From contig CALNYW010000003.1 of the NCBI GenBank assembly GCA_942490985.1, positions 372,001 to 436,000 of the forward strand: 64,000 bases of DNA. Direction: 5' to 3'. The notes under the pieces were generated by a model that saw only the letters and a list, made by a program, of their open reading frames with translations, was not told where the DNA came from and made no database searches. Positions 9,257-19,218 of this stretch are shown in pieces. A program made the position numbers and the translations under genes. The first letter of the stretch is position 1. Every line of letters begins with the position of its first letter. The stretch is from Thiosocius sp942490985. Lineage in GTDB: Bacteria > Pseudomonadota > Gammaproteobacteria > Chromatiales > Chromatiaceae.

Positions 9257-10413
9257 TGCCCCCCCTTGCCGTCTCCGGCGAGCGAGTTTTCGTAGTGGAT
9301 CCGCGACAACATGCCGACGGCCGCGCAACAGACAATCAGGCTGTTGCTGCCATAACTCAAAAACGGCAGCGTGAGTCCCTTGGTCGGCAACAAGCCCATG
9401 TTGACGCCGATATTGATGAACGCCTGCATACCGAGCCAGAGACCCAAGCCATAGGCGGTATAGGCTGCATAACGGTCGTGCCGGTGTTGAGCGGCGGCGC
9501 CAATCACATAGCTGCGCCAGACGATAACCGCGAACAGGCAGATCACCAGCAAGGTGCCGATCAGGCCGAATTCCTCACCGATCACGGCCATCACAAAGTC
9601 GGTATGGGCCTCCGGTAGATAGAACTGCTTTTGAATACCATTACCCAAGCCCACGCCACTCCACTCACCCCGACCAAACGCAATCAGCGCCTGGGCCAAT
9701 TGATAACCAGAGTCCTGTACATGCTCCCAGGGATTCAGGAACGAGGTGACCCGTTCCAAGCGGTAGGGCGAAACCCAGATCAGCGCCAGTAGGGCGCTGA
9801 TGGCTAACGACAGCAAGGCGGCAAACTGCCACAGCGGCGCACCGCCAAGGAACAACATGCCGAACGCCGTCAACAGCAGCACCACGGTTGTGCCGAAGTC
9901 AGGCTGGGTCATCAGCATTGCGCAGGCGATCAGCAACAACAGGATCGGCTTGATGACACCCCAAACGCGATGCGCCACCTCAACCTGCCGACGGACCAGA
10001 TAGCCCGCCATGTATAAAACGATGAACAGCTTCATGAACTCGGAGGTTTGCAGGCTCAGCGGCCCCGCGGCGACCCAACGCATTGCACCATTCGCCTCTC
10101 GCCCAACGCCTGGGACAAACACCAAGGCGAGAAGAAACAGGCCGAAGAAGTACAAAGGCGTGCTGGCCTTGTGCCACCAAGCGGTCGGCGTCTTGTAAAG
10201 CAGCCATGCCAGGACCACGCCAAGCAACAGTGCGACCAGATGCCGATTGACATAGCGCAGTTCGGCATCGCCCTGTCCGCTCAGGTGCAGTGAAGCGGAA
10301 GCCACCATCACGACACCGAACCCGGCCAGCACCGAGGCCGCCATCAACAGAGACAAATCAACGTCGGGCAGACGCACCGCATGGTCGCCGCGTGTCCGTG
10401 CCATCGTCGTCAT
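9241..10413 (-). CDS. ftsW: Lipid II polymerase FtsW (SEDS family)
   Basis: FtsW is a polytopic inner-membrane glycan polymerase of the divisome that works with FtsI. The 390 residues carry about ten hydrophobic segments and the SEDS motifs: LNPWEHVQDSGYQ, the LPEAHTDF loop with the catalytic aspartate region, and GLLPTKGLTLPFLSYG near the C terminus. The latter continues as SNS rather than the usual GSS. The ATG overlaps the murD stop as ATGA. Confidence 0.97.
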   Translation of the reverse strand: MTTMARTRGDHAVRLPDVDLSLLMAASVLAGFGVVMVASASLHLSGQGDAELRYVNRHLVALLLGVVLAWLLYKTPTAWWHKASTPLYFFGLFLLALVFVPGVGREANGAMRWVAAGPLSLQTSEFMKLFIVLYMAGYLVRRQVEVAHRVWGVIKPILLLLIACAMLMTQPDFGTTVVLLLTAFGMLFLGGAPLWQFAALLSLAISALLALIWVSPYRLERVTSFLNPWEHVQDSGYQLAQALIAFGRGEWSGVGLGNGIQKQFYLPEAHTDFVMAVIGEEFGLIGTLLVICLFAVIVWRSYVIGAAAQHRHDRYAAYTAYGLGLWLGMQAFINIGVNMGLLPTKGLTLPFLSYGSNSLIVCCAAVGMLSRIHYENSLAGDGKGGQWQRV

Positions 10414-11771
10414 GTCAAACGACTCCGGACCGCTTGCATGAAGCGGTCACCACGTTGCGCATAGCTGTCAAACATATCGAAACTGGCGCACGCCGGTGAA
10501 AGCACCACCCGGTCCCCCGGACAGGCCAACTCGGCGGCCAAATCGACCGCCTCATCGAGCGCTGTTGCGATTCGGCTCGGCATGCTTTTTGGCAGCGCCT
10601 GGGCGATCTGATCGGCATCCCGACCGATCAACACGACGGCCCGCACGCAGTGTTCCAGCACATCACTCAGGGGAGCGAAATCTGCCCCCTTGCAGTCACC
10701 ACCGGCGATAAGCACCGTGCGCGTGCTGTCGCCGAGATCGAGACCGCGGAGCGCGGCAATCGTTGCGCCGACATTGGTTCCTTTGCTGTCGTTGTACCAA
10801 CGGACGCCATCATGTTCTGCAACGAACTCAGTCCGATGCGGCAGACCGCGAAAGCGCCGCAAGACCTCCAACATTGCTGTTAAAGGGAACCCCAGCGCGG
10901 TTCCCATCGTGAGCGCGGCCAGTGCATTGGCTCGATTGTGCGATCCGGGAATCAATAGTTCGTCGGCCGACAGCAACGGCTGCTCGCCACGACAGAGGTA
11001 GTCACGACCGTCAATCGCCGCAACGCCAAACATCTTCTCCTCCATCGATTCGCCCAGCGTGAAAGACCAACGGTCATCGGCACCGCTCATCGGCGCCACG
11101 ATGGGATCATCGACATTGATCACGCCGACACCCGCTTGCTGAAGAATCCGTTGTTTTGCCGCCGCGTATTCCTCAATCGAGGCATAACGATCCATGTGAT
11201 CGGGACTGACGTTCAACACGGTAGCGACGGCCGCCCGCAGAGACTGCGTCGTCTCGAGCTGAAAACTCGATAGCTCGAGCACGTAAAGCTCGACCGACGC
11301 GTCCAACAGATCGAGTGCCGGCCGGCCAAGGTTTCCGCCGACCGCCACGGCTATTCCAGCCGCTTGCGCCATCTCGCCCAGCAGCGTGGTCACCGTGCTC
11401 TTGCCGTTCGAACCCGTGATCGCCGCCACGGGCGCCGCGACTTGCTGGGCAAAAAGCTCGATGTCGCCCAACACCTGGGCCCCTCGTTGAGCGGCCGCAG
11501 CAATTTCCGGGGTGGCCGCCGCAATACCGGGGCTCACGATCAAGCGATCCGCACTGCTCAGCAAGGCTGCATCGAACGCGCCAAGAAAAACCGGAATGTC
11601 AGGAAAATCACGCTGTAACTCGGCAAGCCCTGGCGGGTTGGCCCGCGTATCGGCGACCGCAAGGTTTACCCCCTGCGCCACCAGGTGGCGTACACAAGAC
11701 AAGCCGGTAACGCCGAGTCCGAGAACGATGGTCTTGGCACCTGTCGCGAGTTGTACCTGGCGCTGAGTCAT
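10410..11771 (-). CDS. murD: UDP-MurNAc-L-alanine--D-glutamate ligase MurD
   Basis: MurD adds D-Glu to UDP-MurNAc-L-Ala. The 453 residues contain the N-terminal IVLGLGVTGLS nucleotide-sugar loop, the ATP loop GSNGKST at 120-126, LELSSFQLE, and NDSKGTNVGAT plus LSPACASFDMF in the C-terminal domain. The ATG at 11771 has a GAGGGG ribosome site and lies 11 bp after the mraY stop. The longer open frame to 11870 runs inside mraY and is rejected. Confidence 0.97.
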   Translation of the reverse strand: MTQRQVQLATGAKTIVLGLGVTGLSCVRHLVAQGVNLAVADTRANPPGLAELQRDFPDIPVFLGAFDAALLSSADRLIVSPGIAAATPEIAAAAQRGAQVLGDIELFAQQVAAPVAAITGSNGKSTVTTLLGEMAQAAGIAVAVGGNLGRPALDLLDASVELYVLELSSFQLETTQSLRAAVATVLNVSPDHMDRYASIEEYAAAKQRILQQAGVGVINVDDPIVAPMSGADDRWSFTLGESMEEKMFGVAAIDGRDYLCRGEQPLLSADELLIPGSHNRANALAALTMGTALGFPLTAMLEVLRRFRGLPHRTEFVAEHDGVRWYNDSKGTNVGATIAALRGLDLGDSTRTVLIAGGDCKGADFAPLSDVLEHCVRAVVLIGRDADQIAQALPKSMPSRIATALDEAVDLAAELACPGDRVVLSPACASFDMFDSYAQRGDRFMQAVRSRLT

Positions 11772-11782
11772 CTTCGTTCCCC

Positions 11783-12865
11783 TCAGCGAATCTTCAAACT
11801 GGCCAGCCCGACAAGGACCAGGATGACGGTGATGATCCAGAACCGCACAATGACGCGCGGTTCCGGCCAACCTTTGAGCTCGAAGTGGTGATGCAATGGG
11901 GCCATACGAAAGATACGCCGCCCCGTCAGCTTGAATGAAGCGACTTGCAGCATCACCGACACGGTCTCAACGACGAATACACCTCCCATAATGAAGAGCG
12001 CGATCTCCTGGCGAACCGAAACGGCCAACGTGCCAAGCGCCGCACCAAGCGCCAGCGCCCCGACATCACCCATGAATACCTGCGCCGGGTAGGCGTTGAA
12101 CCAAAGAAAGCCGAGTCCTGCCCCGACCAGGGCGCCGCACAATACGGCCAGTTCGCCGACGCCTGGCAGGTGTGGAATCAACAGGTAACTGGCGATCTGT
12201 ACGTGTCCGGATGCATAGGCAAAAACGCCCAACGCGCCGGCCACGAGCACGGTCGGCAAAATGGCCAAACCGTCCAAGCCGTCAGTCAGATTGACCGCAT
12301 TGGACGAACCCACGATCACGAAATAGCTCAGAACGATGAACAAGGGCCCAAGGTCGATCACGAAGTCTTTAAAGAACGGAAACAACAGCTGTGTCTCGAC
12401 CGACTCAGTGGCCCCCACGTACAAGGCGACAGCGGCGCCGATACCGAACAGCGATTGCCAGAGATATTTCCAACGCGCCGTAAGCCCGCGGGAATCTTTC
12501 AATACCAACTTGCGATAGTCGTCCCACATCCCGACCGCGCCGAAAGCCAGCGTCGTCAGCAACACGACCCAGACATAGCGGTTGCCAAGATCCGACCACA
12601 GCAGTGTCGCCACAGCCACCGCCACCAGAATCAGCGCGCCGCCCATCGTCGGCGTACCGGTTTTCACCAAATGCGATTCCGGGCCATCGTCACGCACCGT
12701 CTGGCCGATCTTGTAACGGCTGAGCCGCCGAATCATTGCCGGACCAACCATGAAAGAAATCAATAACGCCGTCAGCACCGCGAGTATCGTGCGCAGCGTT
12801 ATGTAGCCGAACACCAGAAAACCGCTGTCGAACTGCGCCAGATACTCGGTCAGATAGATCAGCAC
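11783..12865 (-). CDS. mraY: Phospho-MurNAc-pentapeptide translocase MraY
   Basis: This integral membrane enzyme transfers phospho-MurNAc-pentapeptide to undecaprenyl phosphate to give lipid I. Its 360 residues have around ten transmembrane segments and the family motifs: the DDGPESHLVKTGTPTMGG loop, WDDYRK with paired aspartates, NLTDGLDGLA, FMGDVGALALG, and the histidine cluster APLHHHFELKGW. It starts with GTG at 12865, overlapping the murF stop by seven bases; the N-terminal sequence LIYLTEYLAQF fits the family start. Confidence 0.98.
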   Translation of the reverse strand: MLIYLTEYLAQFDSGFLVFGYITLRTILAVLTALLISFMVGPAMIRRLSRYKIGQTVRDDGPESHLVKTGTPTMGGALILVAVAVATLLWSDLGNRYVWVVLLTTLAFGAVGMWDDYRKLVLKDSRGLTARWKYLWQSLFGIGAAVALYVGATESVETQLLFPFFKDFVIDLGPLFIVLSYFVIVGSSNAVNLTDGLDGLAILPTVLVAGALGVFAYASGHVQIASYLLIPHLPGVGELAVLCGALVGAGLGFLWFNAYPAQVFMGDVGALALGAALGTLAVSVRQEIALFIMGGVFVVETVSVMLQVASFKLTGRRIFRMAPLHHHFELKGWPEPRVIVRFWIITVILVLVGLASLKIR

Positions 12866-14229
12866 GGGGCCTCCGTCTGCCGCAATTCATCGACCAACTC
12901 ATCGAGTCGAGCGGATCGCGAACCCTTCACCAAAAGGCTGTCTTCGGCATTGAGGTTGTCCAGGAGAAAATCCAGCAGGCGATTGCGCGCATCGAAGTGG
13001 CGATGTTCGCCGTGAAATGCTTCGCCCGCCGCCGCACTGAGCGTGCCGACGGTGAGCAAACGGTCGATACCTGCCTCGGCGGCTCGCACGCCGATCTCGC
13101 GATGCAGTTCGACGGCCGCATCACCCAACTCAGCCAGGTCGCCGAGCAGCATCGTTCGACGCCCGGGTGCCGACGCGAGAACCTGCAGCGCCGCCAGGAC
13201 CGACTCCGGATTGGCGTTATAGCTATCATCGATAACGCGAGATCCATTCGGCCCGGCAAGCGGGCACAGACGCCCGGCCACCGGCGACACCGCAGCGAGC
13301 CCGCGCACCGCGGCGGTCAGCGGTGCGCCGACCTCGAGGCTGGCAGCAATCGCTGCCAGCGCGTTCATGCGATTGTGTTCACCGACCAGCGGCAAACAGA
13401 TCTCTTCCTGTCCTGCTGCACAACTGACCGGGAAGCGCGCCTCGAAGTGTTGATCCTGCCAGACAACTTTGTACGCCTGTGGCGGGCTCTGGACGTCGGC
13501 CTGACGATGGATGGCGAAGGTTTTTTGCCGCCGCCCAGCCGCCAGTTCACGCCAGAGGTCGGCAAATCTGTCATCCGCGTTGAATACAAAGACACCATCG
13601 GCGCCAAGTCCCTGAATGATTTCAGCCTTGGCATGCGCAACCCCTTCGAGACTGCCAAACCCTTCGAGATGCGCGCGGCCCGCGTTATTCAGCACCGCGA
13701 CATCGGGGCGGACCAAGTCGGTGAGATAGGCGATTTCGCCAGCATGATTGGCGCCCATTTCGATGACCGCGAAGGGCTCTGCACGGAGCCGACAAAGCGT
13801 TATCGGGACGCCGATGTCATTGTTCAGGTTGCCATGGGTAGCGAGCACCTCTCCCAACTGCGCGAGAATCGCGGCAATCATGGTCTTCAGGGTGGTCTTA
13901 CCATTACTACCGGTCAGCCCGACGACGCGGGCCGGACAGCGCAGCCGCCACGCACGCGCCAACCGTGCGAAGCCGAGCCGCGTATCGTCAACCGACACTA
14001 CCGGACTTTCAGCGTCATATCCCTGCTCGACCAGCGAGCCTGTTGCGCCTCGTTCAAAAGCCGCTCTCACAAAGTCGTGGCCGTCAAAGTTGGGCCCCCG
14101 CAACGCAATGAAAAGTTCACCATTGCTCAGTGTTCGCGTGTCCGTACTCACCCCGTCAAACAAGGCATCGCCATTCGACAGCTTGCCATCGACCACCGCG
14201 GCCAACTCGGACAGCGTAAGGCGGCTCAT
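12859..14229 (-). CDS. murF: UDP-MurNAc-tripeptide--D-Ala-D-Ala ligase MurF
   Basis: MurF adds the D-Ala-D-Ala dipeptide made by DdlB to complete the pentapeptide. It has 456 residues with the N-terminal STDTR uridine-binding motif, the ATP loop GSNGKTT at 107-113, IEMGANHAGEI, GEHNRMNALAA, and DDSYNANPESV in the C-terminal part. The ATG overlaps the murE stop as ATGA. Confidence 0.97.
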   Translation of the reverse strand: MSRLTLSELAAVVDGKLSNGDALFDGVSTDTRTLSNGELFIALRGPNFDGHDFVRAAFERGATGSLVEQGYDAESPVVSVDDTRLGFARLARAWRLRCPARVVGLTGSNGKTTLKTMIAAILAQLGEVLATHGNLNNDIGVPITLCRLRAEPFAVIEMGANHAGEIAYLTDLVRPDVAVLNNAGRAHLEGFGSLEGVAHAKAEIIQGLGADGVFVFNADDRFADLWRELAAGRRQKTFAIHRQADVQSPPQAYKVVWQDQHFEARFPVSCAAGQEEICLPLVGEHNRMNALAAIAASLEVGAPLTAAVRGLAAVSPVAGRLCPLAGPNGSRVIDDSYNANPESVLAALQVLASAPGRRTMLLGDLAELGDAAVELHREIGVRAAEAGIDRLLTVGTLSAAAGEAFHGEHRHFDARNRLLDFLLDNLNAEDSLLVKGSRSARLDELVDELRQTEAPC

Positions 14230-15749
14230 CTCGCCTCACCCTGGAGAACACGCTCGACAGTGGCAATGTCACTGAATGGCAACCGCTCGCCGGCAATCTC
14301 CTGATAATCCTCATGCCCCTTACCAGCGATGAGCACCAAGTCATTGACGTCGGCACTGCCGATACCCTCGGCTATCGCGGTAGCGCGATCGTGTTGAACG
14401 TCGACACCGACGCGGTCAGTGATCCCGCTGAGGATGTCGCTAACGATTTGCGCCGGCTGTTCCGTTCGCGGGTTATCGTCGGTAATCACGACCAGATCTG
14501 ACAGTCGCCGCGCGACTTCTCCCATCTGTGGGCGTTTACCGCGATCGCGATCACCGCCACAACCAAAGACACAGATCAACCGTCCAGCGACATGCTCTCG
14601 AAGGCTCGTGAGAACCTGCTCTAACGCATCGGGGGTATGCGCATAATCGACAACAACCCGCGGCAAACCGGTCGCGACAAACGTCATCATCCGTCCAGCG
14701 ACGGGCTGCACCTGTTCCAACGCCGCGACCGCCTGGCCTAAAGGCATCTCCCACGCCAACAACACGGCCAGCGCCAATGCGAGGTTATGACCGTTGAACT
14801 TGCCGAGCAGATGAGTTTGCAACTCCCCATTTCCCCAACTCGAGCGAAACACCAGGCGCAAACCGTCTGGACGACTATCCACGCGTTCGAGTTGTAGAAA
14901 CCGGTCGCCCTGACGGATCACGCCCAGCGTGCTCCCGACGGCAACGGTGTAGGTCTTTTCTCGCACCTTTCGCGCGAAGCGCAAACCGGTCGGGTCATCG
15001 ACATTGAAAACCGCCAACGACAGACCCGGGCCCTGGAACAGCCGGGCCTTGGCGTCGGCATAGGCCTGCATGCTGCCGTGATAGTCCTGATGATCACGAC
15101 TCAAATTTGTAAACACAGCCGTGTGAAACGGAACGCCCGCAACACGAGACTGATCGAGTGCATGCGACGAGACCTCAATCGCGGCCGCTCTCGCCCCACG
15201 CGCAAACAGATCAGCCAGAGTGGCATGCAAATTGACCGCATCGAGTGTCGTATGCGTTGCCGTATCCAGGCTGCCGGGGAAACCATTGCCCACCGTACCG
15301 AGTACCGCGGTCGGCACCCGGGTCGACAAGGCCTGTGCCAGGAAATGCGCGACGCTGGTCTTACCGTTGGTTCCGGTCACCCCGACGATACGCATCCCCA
15401 TCGCAGCCTGACCGAAGAACCGCGCTGCGATATCGCCCGCCTTGCGGCGCAGGGTGGGAATCGCCAACACCGGGACCTCGCCTCGAAGACGCGCTATGCG
15501 CTCACGATCCCAGTCACCGGCGGGCTCTGCGAGCACGACTCGAGCACCGCGTTGGCGCGCCTCGGCAAGATGTTCGAGCGCGTGCGTCTTGCTGCCTTGC
15601 AGGGCCAGCCATACCGCCCCTGGCTCTACGTCACGACTGTCCAGTGCAATCGCTTCGACAGGGCAACGGTGTACCCAGTCGACGGCCGTCAGTTGCGGCA
15701 TCAGGTCAGCCAACAAAACGGCTTTTCGATCAGCCCGGCGAGCCATCAT
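14226..15749 (-). CDS. murE: UDP-MurNAc-tripeptide synthetase MurE (meso-DAP adding)
   Basis: MurE adds the third stem-peptide residue. The motif DNPR at 425-428 marks the meso-diaminopimelate-specific class, as expected for a Gram-negative. The ATP loop GTNGKTS is at 126-132, with TTLDAVNLHA, AIEVSSHALDQ and the C-terminal LIAGKGHEDYQ also visible. It has 507 residues. Two consecutive ATG codons (15749 and 15746) overlap the ftsI stop; either could be used. Confidence 0.97.
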   Translation of the reverse strand: MMARRADRKAVLLADLMPQLTAVDWVHRCPVEAIALDSRDVEPGAVWLALQGSKTHALEHLAEARQRGARVVLAEPAGDWDRERIARLRGEVPVLAIPTLRRKAGDIAARFFGQAAMGMRIVGVTGTNGKTSVAHFLAQALSTRVPTAVLGTVGNGFPGSLDTATHTTLDAVNLHATLADLFARGARAAAIEVSSHALDQSRVAGVPFHTAVFTNLSRDHQDYHGSMQAYADAKARLFQGPGLSLAVFNVDDPTGLRFARKVREKTYTVAVGSTLGVIRQGDRFLQLERVDSRPDGLRLVFRSSWGNGELQTHLLGKFNGHNLALALAVLLAWEMPLGQAVAALEQVQPVAGRMMTFVATGLPRVVVDYAHTPDALEQVLTSLREHVAGRLICVFGCGGDRDRGKRPQMGEVARRLSDLVVITDDNPRTEQPAQIVSDILSGITDRVGVDVQHDRATAIAEGIGSADVNDLVLIAGKGHEDYQEIAGERLPFSDIATVERVLQGEAR

Positions 15750-17506
15750 TGCGCCACCCGTGCCTGGGCAACCCGCCTATCGGCGGCCGGCGACGGGGCG
15801 GGCGGCACGTTCAGCAAGCGCAATGCCTCCGCCATCACGGCAGCGAAAACAGGCCCGGCCACCTTGCCGCCGTAGTAGTCGCCCGCGCGCGGGTCGTCGA
15901 CCATAACCACCAGCGCAAAGCGGGGATCGCGAGCCGGCGCAAGCCCGGCAAAAAGTGCCAGATAACGATCATCGCTGTAACCCGATGGACCGAGTTTCTT
16001 TACCGTTCCGGTCTTGCCCGCCACCCGATAGCCGGCGACAGCAGCAGCCGGCGCCGTGCCGCCGTCGCCGACAACGGCCTCAAGCATCCGTCTTACCGCC
16101 TTCGCGGTAGCGGCGCTGAAAACGCGCCGTCCCGCCGGCGGCGACTCGCGTTTGAGCAAACTCGCCGGCAAAAAGACACCGTCATTGGCAAGCGTCGCGT
16201 AGGCCTGCGCGAGTTGCAGGGTCGTGACCGAGATGCCGTAACCAAACGCCAGCGTGGCCTGATCGATCGCCGCCCAACGACGATAATCATTGAGGCGACC
16301 GGACGCCTCACCGGGAAAACCACTGCCCGGCACCTGGCCGAAGCCCAATCGATCCATGGCGCGCCACAGATCGTGCTTATCCAGGCCCAGCGCGATCTTG
16401 CCCGCCCCCACGTTGCTCGACCTTTGCAAAACGGTCGCTACATCGATCACTCCGAGGTTCTTCGAATCCTTCACCTGGGCGGCGCCGACGCGAAAATAGC
16501 CCGGCCCTGTGTCGATCTTCGTATCAACACGAATAGTGCCCTCGTGCAGCGCCGCGGCGACCGCAAAAGGCTTCATCGTCGAGCCCGGCTCGAACACGTC
16601 CGTCACCGTCCGATTGCGCAAGCGACCCGCCCGGTTCGAACGGCTACCGTTGGGGTTGAACGACGGCTGGTTGACCATCGCGAGCACTTCCCCGGAACGC
16701 GCATCCAGCAATACCAGCGACGCGGATTTCGCTCGATGGCGCTTGACCGCCGCTTTGAGCTCCCGGTACGCGATGAACTGCAACCGCTGATCGATGCTCA
16801 ACGCGATGTGGTCCCCGGCACGCGGGCTGCGAATATTTTCGACATCATCGACCGCTTGACGTCGACCATCGCGCAGCACGCGCTTCGCACCGGGCATGCC
16901 ACGCAGCGCCTGGTCGAACGCCAGTTCAACACCTTCCTGACCGACATCGTCAACATCGGTAAAGCCAACGACATGCCCGGCCACCTCACCGGCCGGGTAG
17001 TACCGCCGGTATTCCCGCTCTACATGAATGCCGCGAATACCGAGCGCCTTGACCACCGCCATTACATGCGCGGCGGTGGCCGGCGGCAACCGCCGGCGCA
17101 GGTAGACAAAATGTTTCTTGCGGTACCGGGCGAGCCGGTCGCGCAGATCTTCGGCAGGCACATCCAATGCCGCCGCAACGAGTGGCAGTTGTTGATCATC
17201 GAGCTGCAGGACGCGCGGATTCGCGGCAACCGAATCAACCGGCGTACTCAATGCCAGCACATCACCGCGACGATCGGTTATCAGGCCACGATGAGCCGGC
17301 ACTTCAACCGTTGCCAGATAGCGATCCGCCCCTTCTGACTGCAGGAAGTCTTTTTCAAGAATCTGCTGATCGACGGCACGCCAGACCAACGCCAACACAG
17401 CGATCGCAAACAGACCCAACACGGTGTAGCGGCGCCCAACATAGCTGGGCAACGCCTGCTCCTCGCGCCTCGCCTGCCGCGCCCGTTTATCGCGCCGCGC
17501 CGCCAT
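15746..17506 (-). CDS. ftsI: Division-specific peptidoglycan transpeptidase FtsI (PBP3)
   Basis: FtsI is an inner-membrane class B penicillin-binding protein that crosslinks septal peptidoglycan with FtsW. The 586-residue protein has a basic cytoplasmic tail, a transmembrane helix at about 26-43, a pedestal domain, and a transpeptidase domain with all three active-site motifs: STMK at 309-312 (nucleophile S309), SSN at 363-365 and KTGT at 498-501. The ATG at 17506 shares one base with the ftsL stop (TGATG), so the longer frame to 17626 is not used. Confidence 0.97.
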   Translation of the reverse strand: MAARRDKRARQARREEQALPSYVGRRYTVLGLFAIAVLALVWRAVDQQILEKDFLQSEGADRYLATVEVPAHRGLITDRRGDVLALSTPVDSVAANPRVLQLDDQQLPLVAAALDVPAEDLRDRLARYRKKHFVYLRRRLPPATAAHVMAVVKALGIRGIHVEREYRRYYPAGEVAGHVVGFTDVDDVGQEGVELAFDQALRGMPGAKRVLRDGRRQAVDDVENIRSPRAGDHIALSIDQRLQFIAYRELKAAVKRHRAKSASLVLLDARSGEVLAMVNQPSFNPNGSRSNRAGRLRNRTVTDVFEPGSTMKPFAVAAALHEGTIRVDTKIDTGPGYFRVGAAQVKDSKNLGVIDVATVLQRSSNVGAGKIALGLDKHDLWRAMDRLGFGQVPGSGFPGEASGRLNDYRRWAAIDQATLAFGYGISVTTLQLAQAYATLANDGVFLPASLLKRESPPAGRRVFSAATAKAVRRMLEAVVGDGGTAPAAAVAGYRVAGKTGTVKKLGPSGYSDDRYLALFAGLAPARDPRFALVVMVDDPRAGDYYGGKVAGPVFAAVMAEALRLLNVPPAPSPAADRRVAQARVAQ

Positions 17507-17775
17507 CAGCGCACCACCACGATCTGTTCGGGCGTCGGCACCCGCATTTGCAGCCGCTCGTCGGCAATACGCATCACCCGTCCCAGGGCACCGCGGGTTG
17601 CGAGTTCGAGCTGTAAACGCCCCCACTCCATGTCGGCCTGATCACGCGCGGCGCGCAAGGATTCGAGCTCGACGAACAGCGCCCGGGACTCGTACTTGGC
17701 GTGGACCACCGCGACGCCTGACGCGACAACAACGATGGTCAGCACCAGAAGCCAAGTGAGTTGCCCGCTGCTCAT
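17506..17775 (-). CDS. ftsL: Cell division protein FtsL
   Basis: FtsL is a small bitopic protein that forms a coiled-coil complex with FtsB and FtsQ. It has 89 residues: a short cytoplasmic end, a transmembrane helix at about 7-25, then a heptad-like segment (LFVELESLRAARDQADMEW and on) and a C-terminal stretch ending near MRVPTPEQI, a pattern seen in FtsL. Its ATG overlaps the rsmH stop as ATGA, and it lies between rsmH and ftsI as in the canonical cluster. Confidence 0.93.
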   Translation of the reverse strand: MSSGQLTWLLVLTIVVVASGVAVVHAKYESRALFVELESLRAARDQADMEWGRLQLELATRGALGRVMRIADERLQMRVPTPEQIVVVR

Positions 17776-18713
17776 CCCAACACCTCGGCGACCCGCAGCA
17801 CAGCACTGCGCGCACGGGGATTACGCCGGACCTCGTCTTGCGACGCACGCACGGCTCGACCAATCAACTTGAGCCGCCCCAGCGTCTGTTCATGCATGAC
17901 CGGAAGTCCCTTGGGTAAACGAGGGCCCTGAGACTCATCGCGCATGAAGCGCTTGACGATCCGATCCTCCAGCGAGTGAAAGCTGATCGTGACAAGTCGC
18001 GCACCGCGCGCCAACACATCGAGCGCCACGTGCAATGCCTGACTCAGCTCATCCAGTTCCCGGTTGATGAAGATACGAATGGCCTGAAAAGTGCGCGTCG
18101 CCGGATGCTTGTGTTTTTCTTTGACCGGACACGCACGCGCGACCAGGCCGGCAAGTTCGCCGGTCCGTTCGATTGGTCCAGCAGCACAGCGACGCACGAT
18201 CTCGCGAGCAATGCGGCGGGCAAATCGCTCTTCACCAAACTCATGGAGCACATCGGCGATTTGCCCTTCATCGGCCTCTGCCAACCAGGCTGACGCCGTG
18301 ATGCCGTGACTCGGGTCCATGCGCATGTCGAGAGGTCCATCGACACTAAAGCTGAACCCCCGTTCTGGGTCGTCCAATTGCGGTGACGAGACGCCGAGAT
18401 CCAGCAAGATCCCATCGATCTGCTTGACCAGCGACCGCTCGGTCGCCAGTTGTTGGAGTTGGACGAAACTGCCGTGCACGATAGAAAAGCGCTGGTCGGC
18501 ACCGAACCGCTCACGGGCAACCGCAACCGCCGCCTCGTCTTTATCGAATGCCAACAGCCGCCCATCCGAATCGAGCGCGTCCAGGATGCGCTGCGCGTGC
18601 CCGCCACGACCAAAGGTGCCGTCGACATACACGCCCTTGGGTTTGATGTTGAGCGCCGCAATAGCTTCCTCGAGCATCACCGGGGCGTGATGGCCGACGC
18701 CGGACCGCGTCAC
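17772..18713 (-). CDS. rsmH: 16S rRNA m4C1402 methyltransferase RsmH
   Basis: RsmH is an SAM-dependent methyltransferase acting on N4 of cytidine 1402 of 16S rRNA. The 313 residues show HHAPVMLEEA, the SAM loop VDGTFGRGGHA, LLDLGVSSPQLD, the MRMDPSHGITA motif, and the C-terminal ISFHSLEDRIVKRF. It starts with GTG at 18713, overlapping the mraZ stop as GTGA. RsmI, which 2'-O-methylates the same nucleotide, is encoded about 1.2 kb upstream at 19930-20769. Confidence 0.97.
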   Translation of the reverse strand: MTRSGVGHHAPVMLEEAIAALNIKPKGVYVDGTFGRGGHAQRILDALDSDGRLLAFDKDEAAVAVARERFGADQRFSIVHGSFVQLQQLATERSLVKQIDGILLDLGVSSPQLDDPERGFSFSVDGPLDMRMDPSHGITASAWLAEADEGQIADVLHEFGEERFARRIAREIVRRCAAGPIERTGELAGLVARACPVKEKHKHPATRTFQAIRIFINRELDELSQALHVALDVLARGARLVTISFHSLEDRIVKRFMRDESQGPRLPKGLPVMHEQTLGRLKLIGRAVRASQDEVRRNPRARSAVLRVAEVLG

Positions 18714-19174
18714 AAAGTCATCCCCCCCAGTTCCTCCGACAGACCGGCCTCGTCATTCAACGCCTGCTTGAGCCACTCCTCGCGGCTGTCCGACCAGGCC
18801 TGCTCGTCCCAGATTTCGAACTTGTGGACCTGCCCGACAAGCGACACCCGCTTGCCAAGCCCGGCGTAATCCCGCAACTCGGTAGACAACAGGATGCGTC
18901 CCTGGGAATCGAGCTCGACCTCCGAGGCATGCCCAAGCATCAACCGTTGAATCAGCTGATTTTGCCGGTTCATGGTCGGCAGACGGGAGAGCTTGCGGGC
19001 AATCTCCTTCCATTCGTTTTCGGGATACAGCCAAAGACAATGATCCTGCGGGTTGGGGTTGATCGTCACGACCACACGCGAGGCACAGCACTGGTCCAAC
19101 ACATCCCGGTGTTTGGCCGGAATCGCCAGACGCCCTTTGGCATCAAGGTTGAGTGTGTTGACCCCTTGAAACAC
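18710..19174 (-). CDS. mraZ: Transcriptional regulator MraZ
   Basis: MraZ is a DNA-binding protein of the AbrB/SpoVT fold that represses its own dcw operon in E. coli. Two copies of its domain are visible, centred on NLDAKGRLAIPAKHRD (near residue 10) and LDSQGRILLSTELRDYAGL. I prefer the GTG at 19174 (154 residues, close to the E. coli protein) because the conserved N terminus FQGVNTLNLD begins there; the nearest G-rich ribosome site is rather far (about 13 bases). The open frame extends to 19246. Confidence 0.93.
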   Translation of the reverse strand: MFQGVNTLNLDAKGRLAIPAKHRDVLDQCCASRVVVTINPNPQDHCLWLYPENEWKEIARKLSRLPTMNRQNQLIQRLMLGHASEVELDSQGRILLSTELRDYAGLGKRVSLVGQVHKFEIWDEQAWSDSREEWLKQALNDEAGLSEELGGMTL

Positions 19175-19218
19175 GGTGCTGTGTACGCCCCCCTGACGCG
19201 ATCCAGTGGCGGACACTT

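Noticed and set aside
12997..14304. A 435-codon plus-strand frame opposite murF
   Set aside because: Antisense shadow of murF with biased composition.
15245..17338. A 697-codon open frame on the plus strand across murE and ftsI
   Set aside because: It lies opposite two clear essential genes, is rich in Arg/His, and shows no domain; a GC-rich shadow frame.
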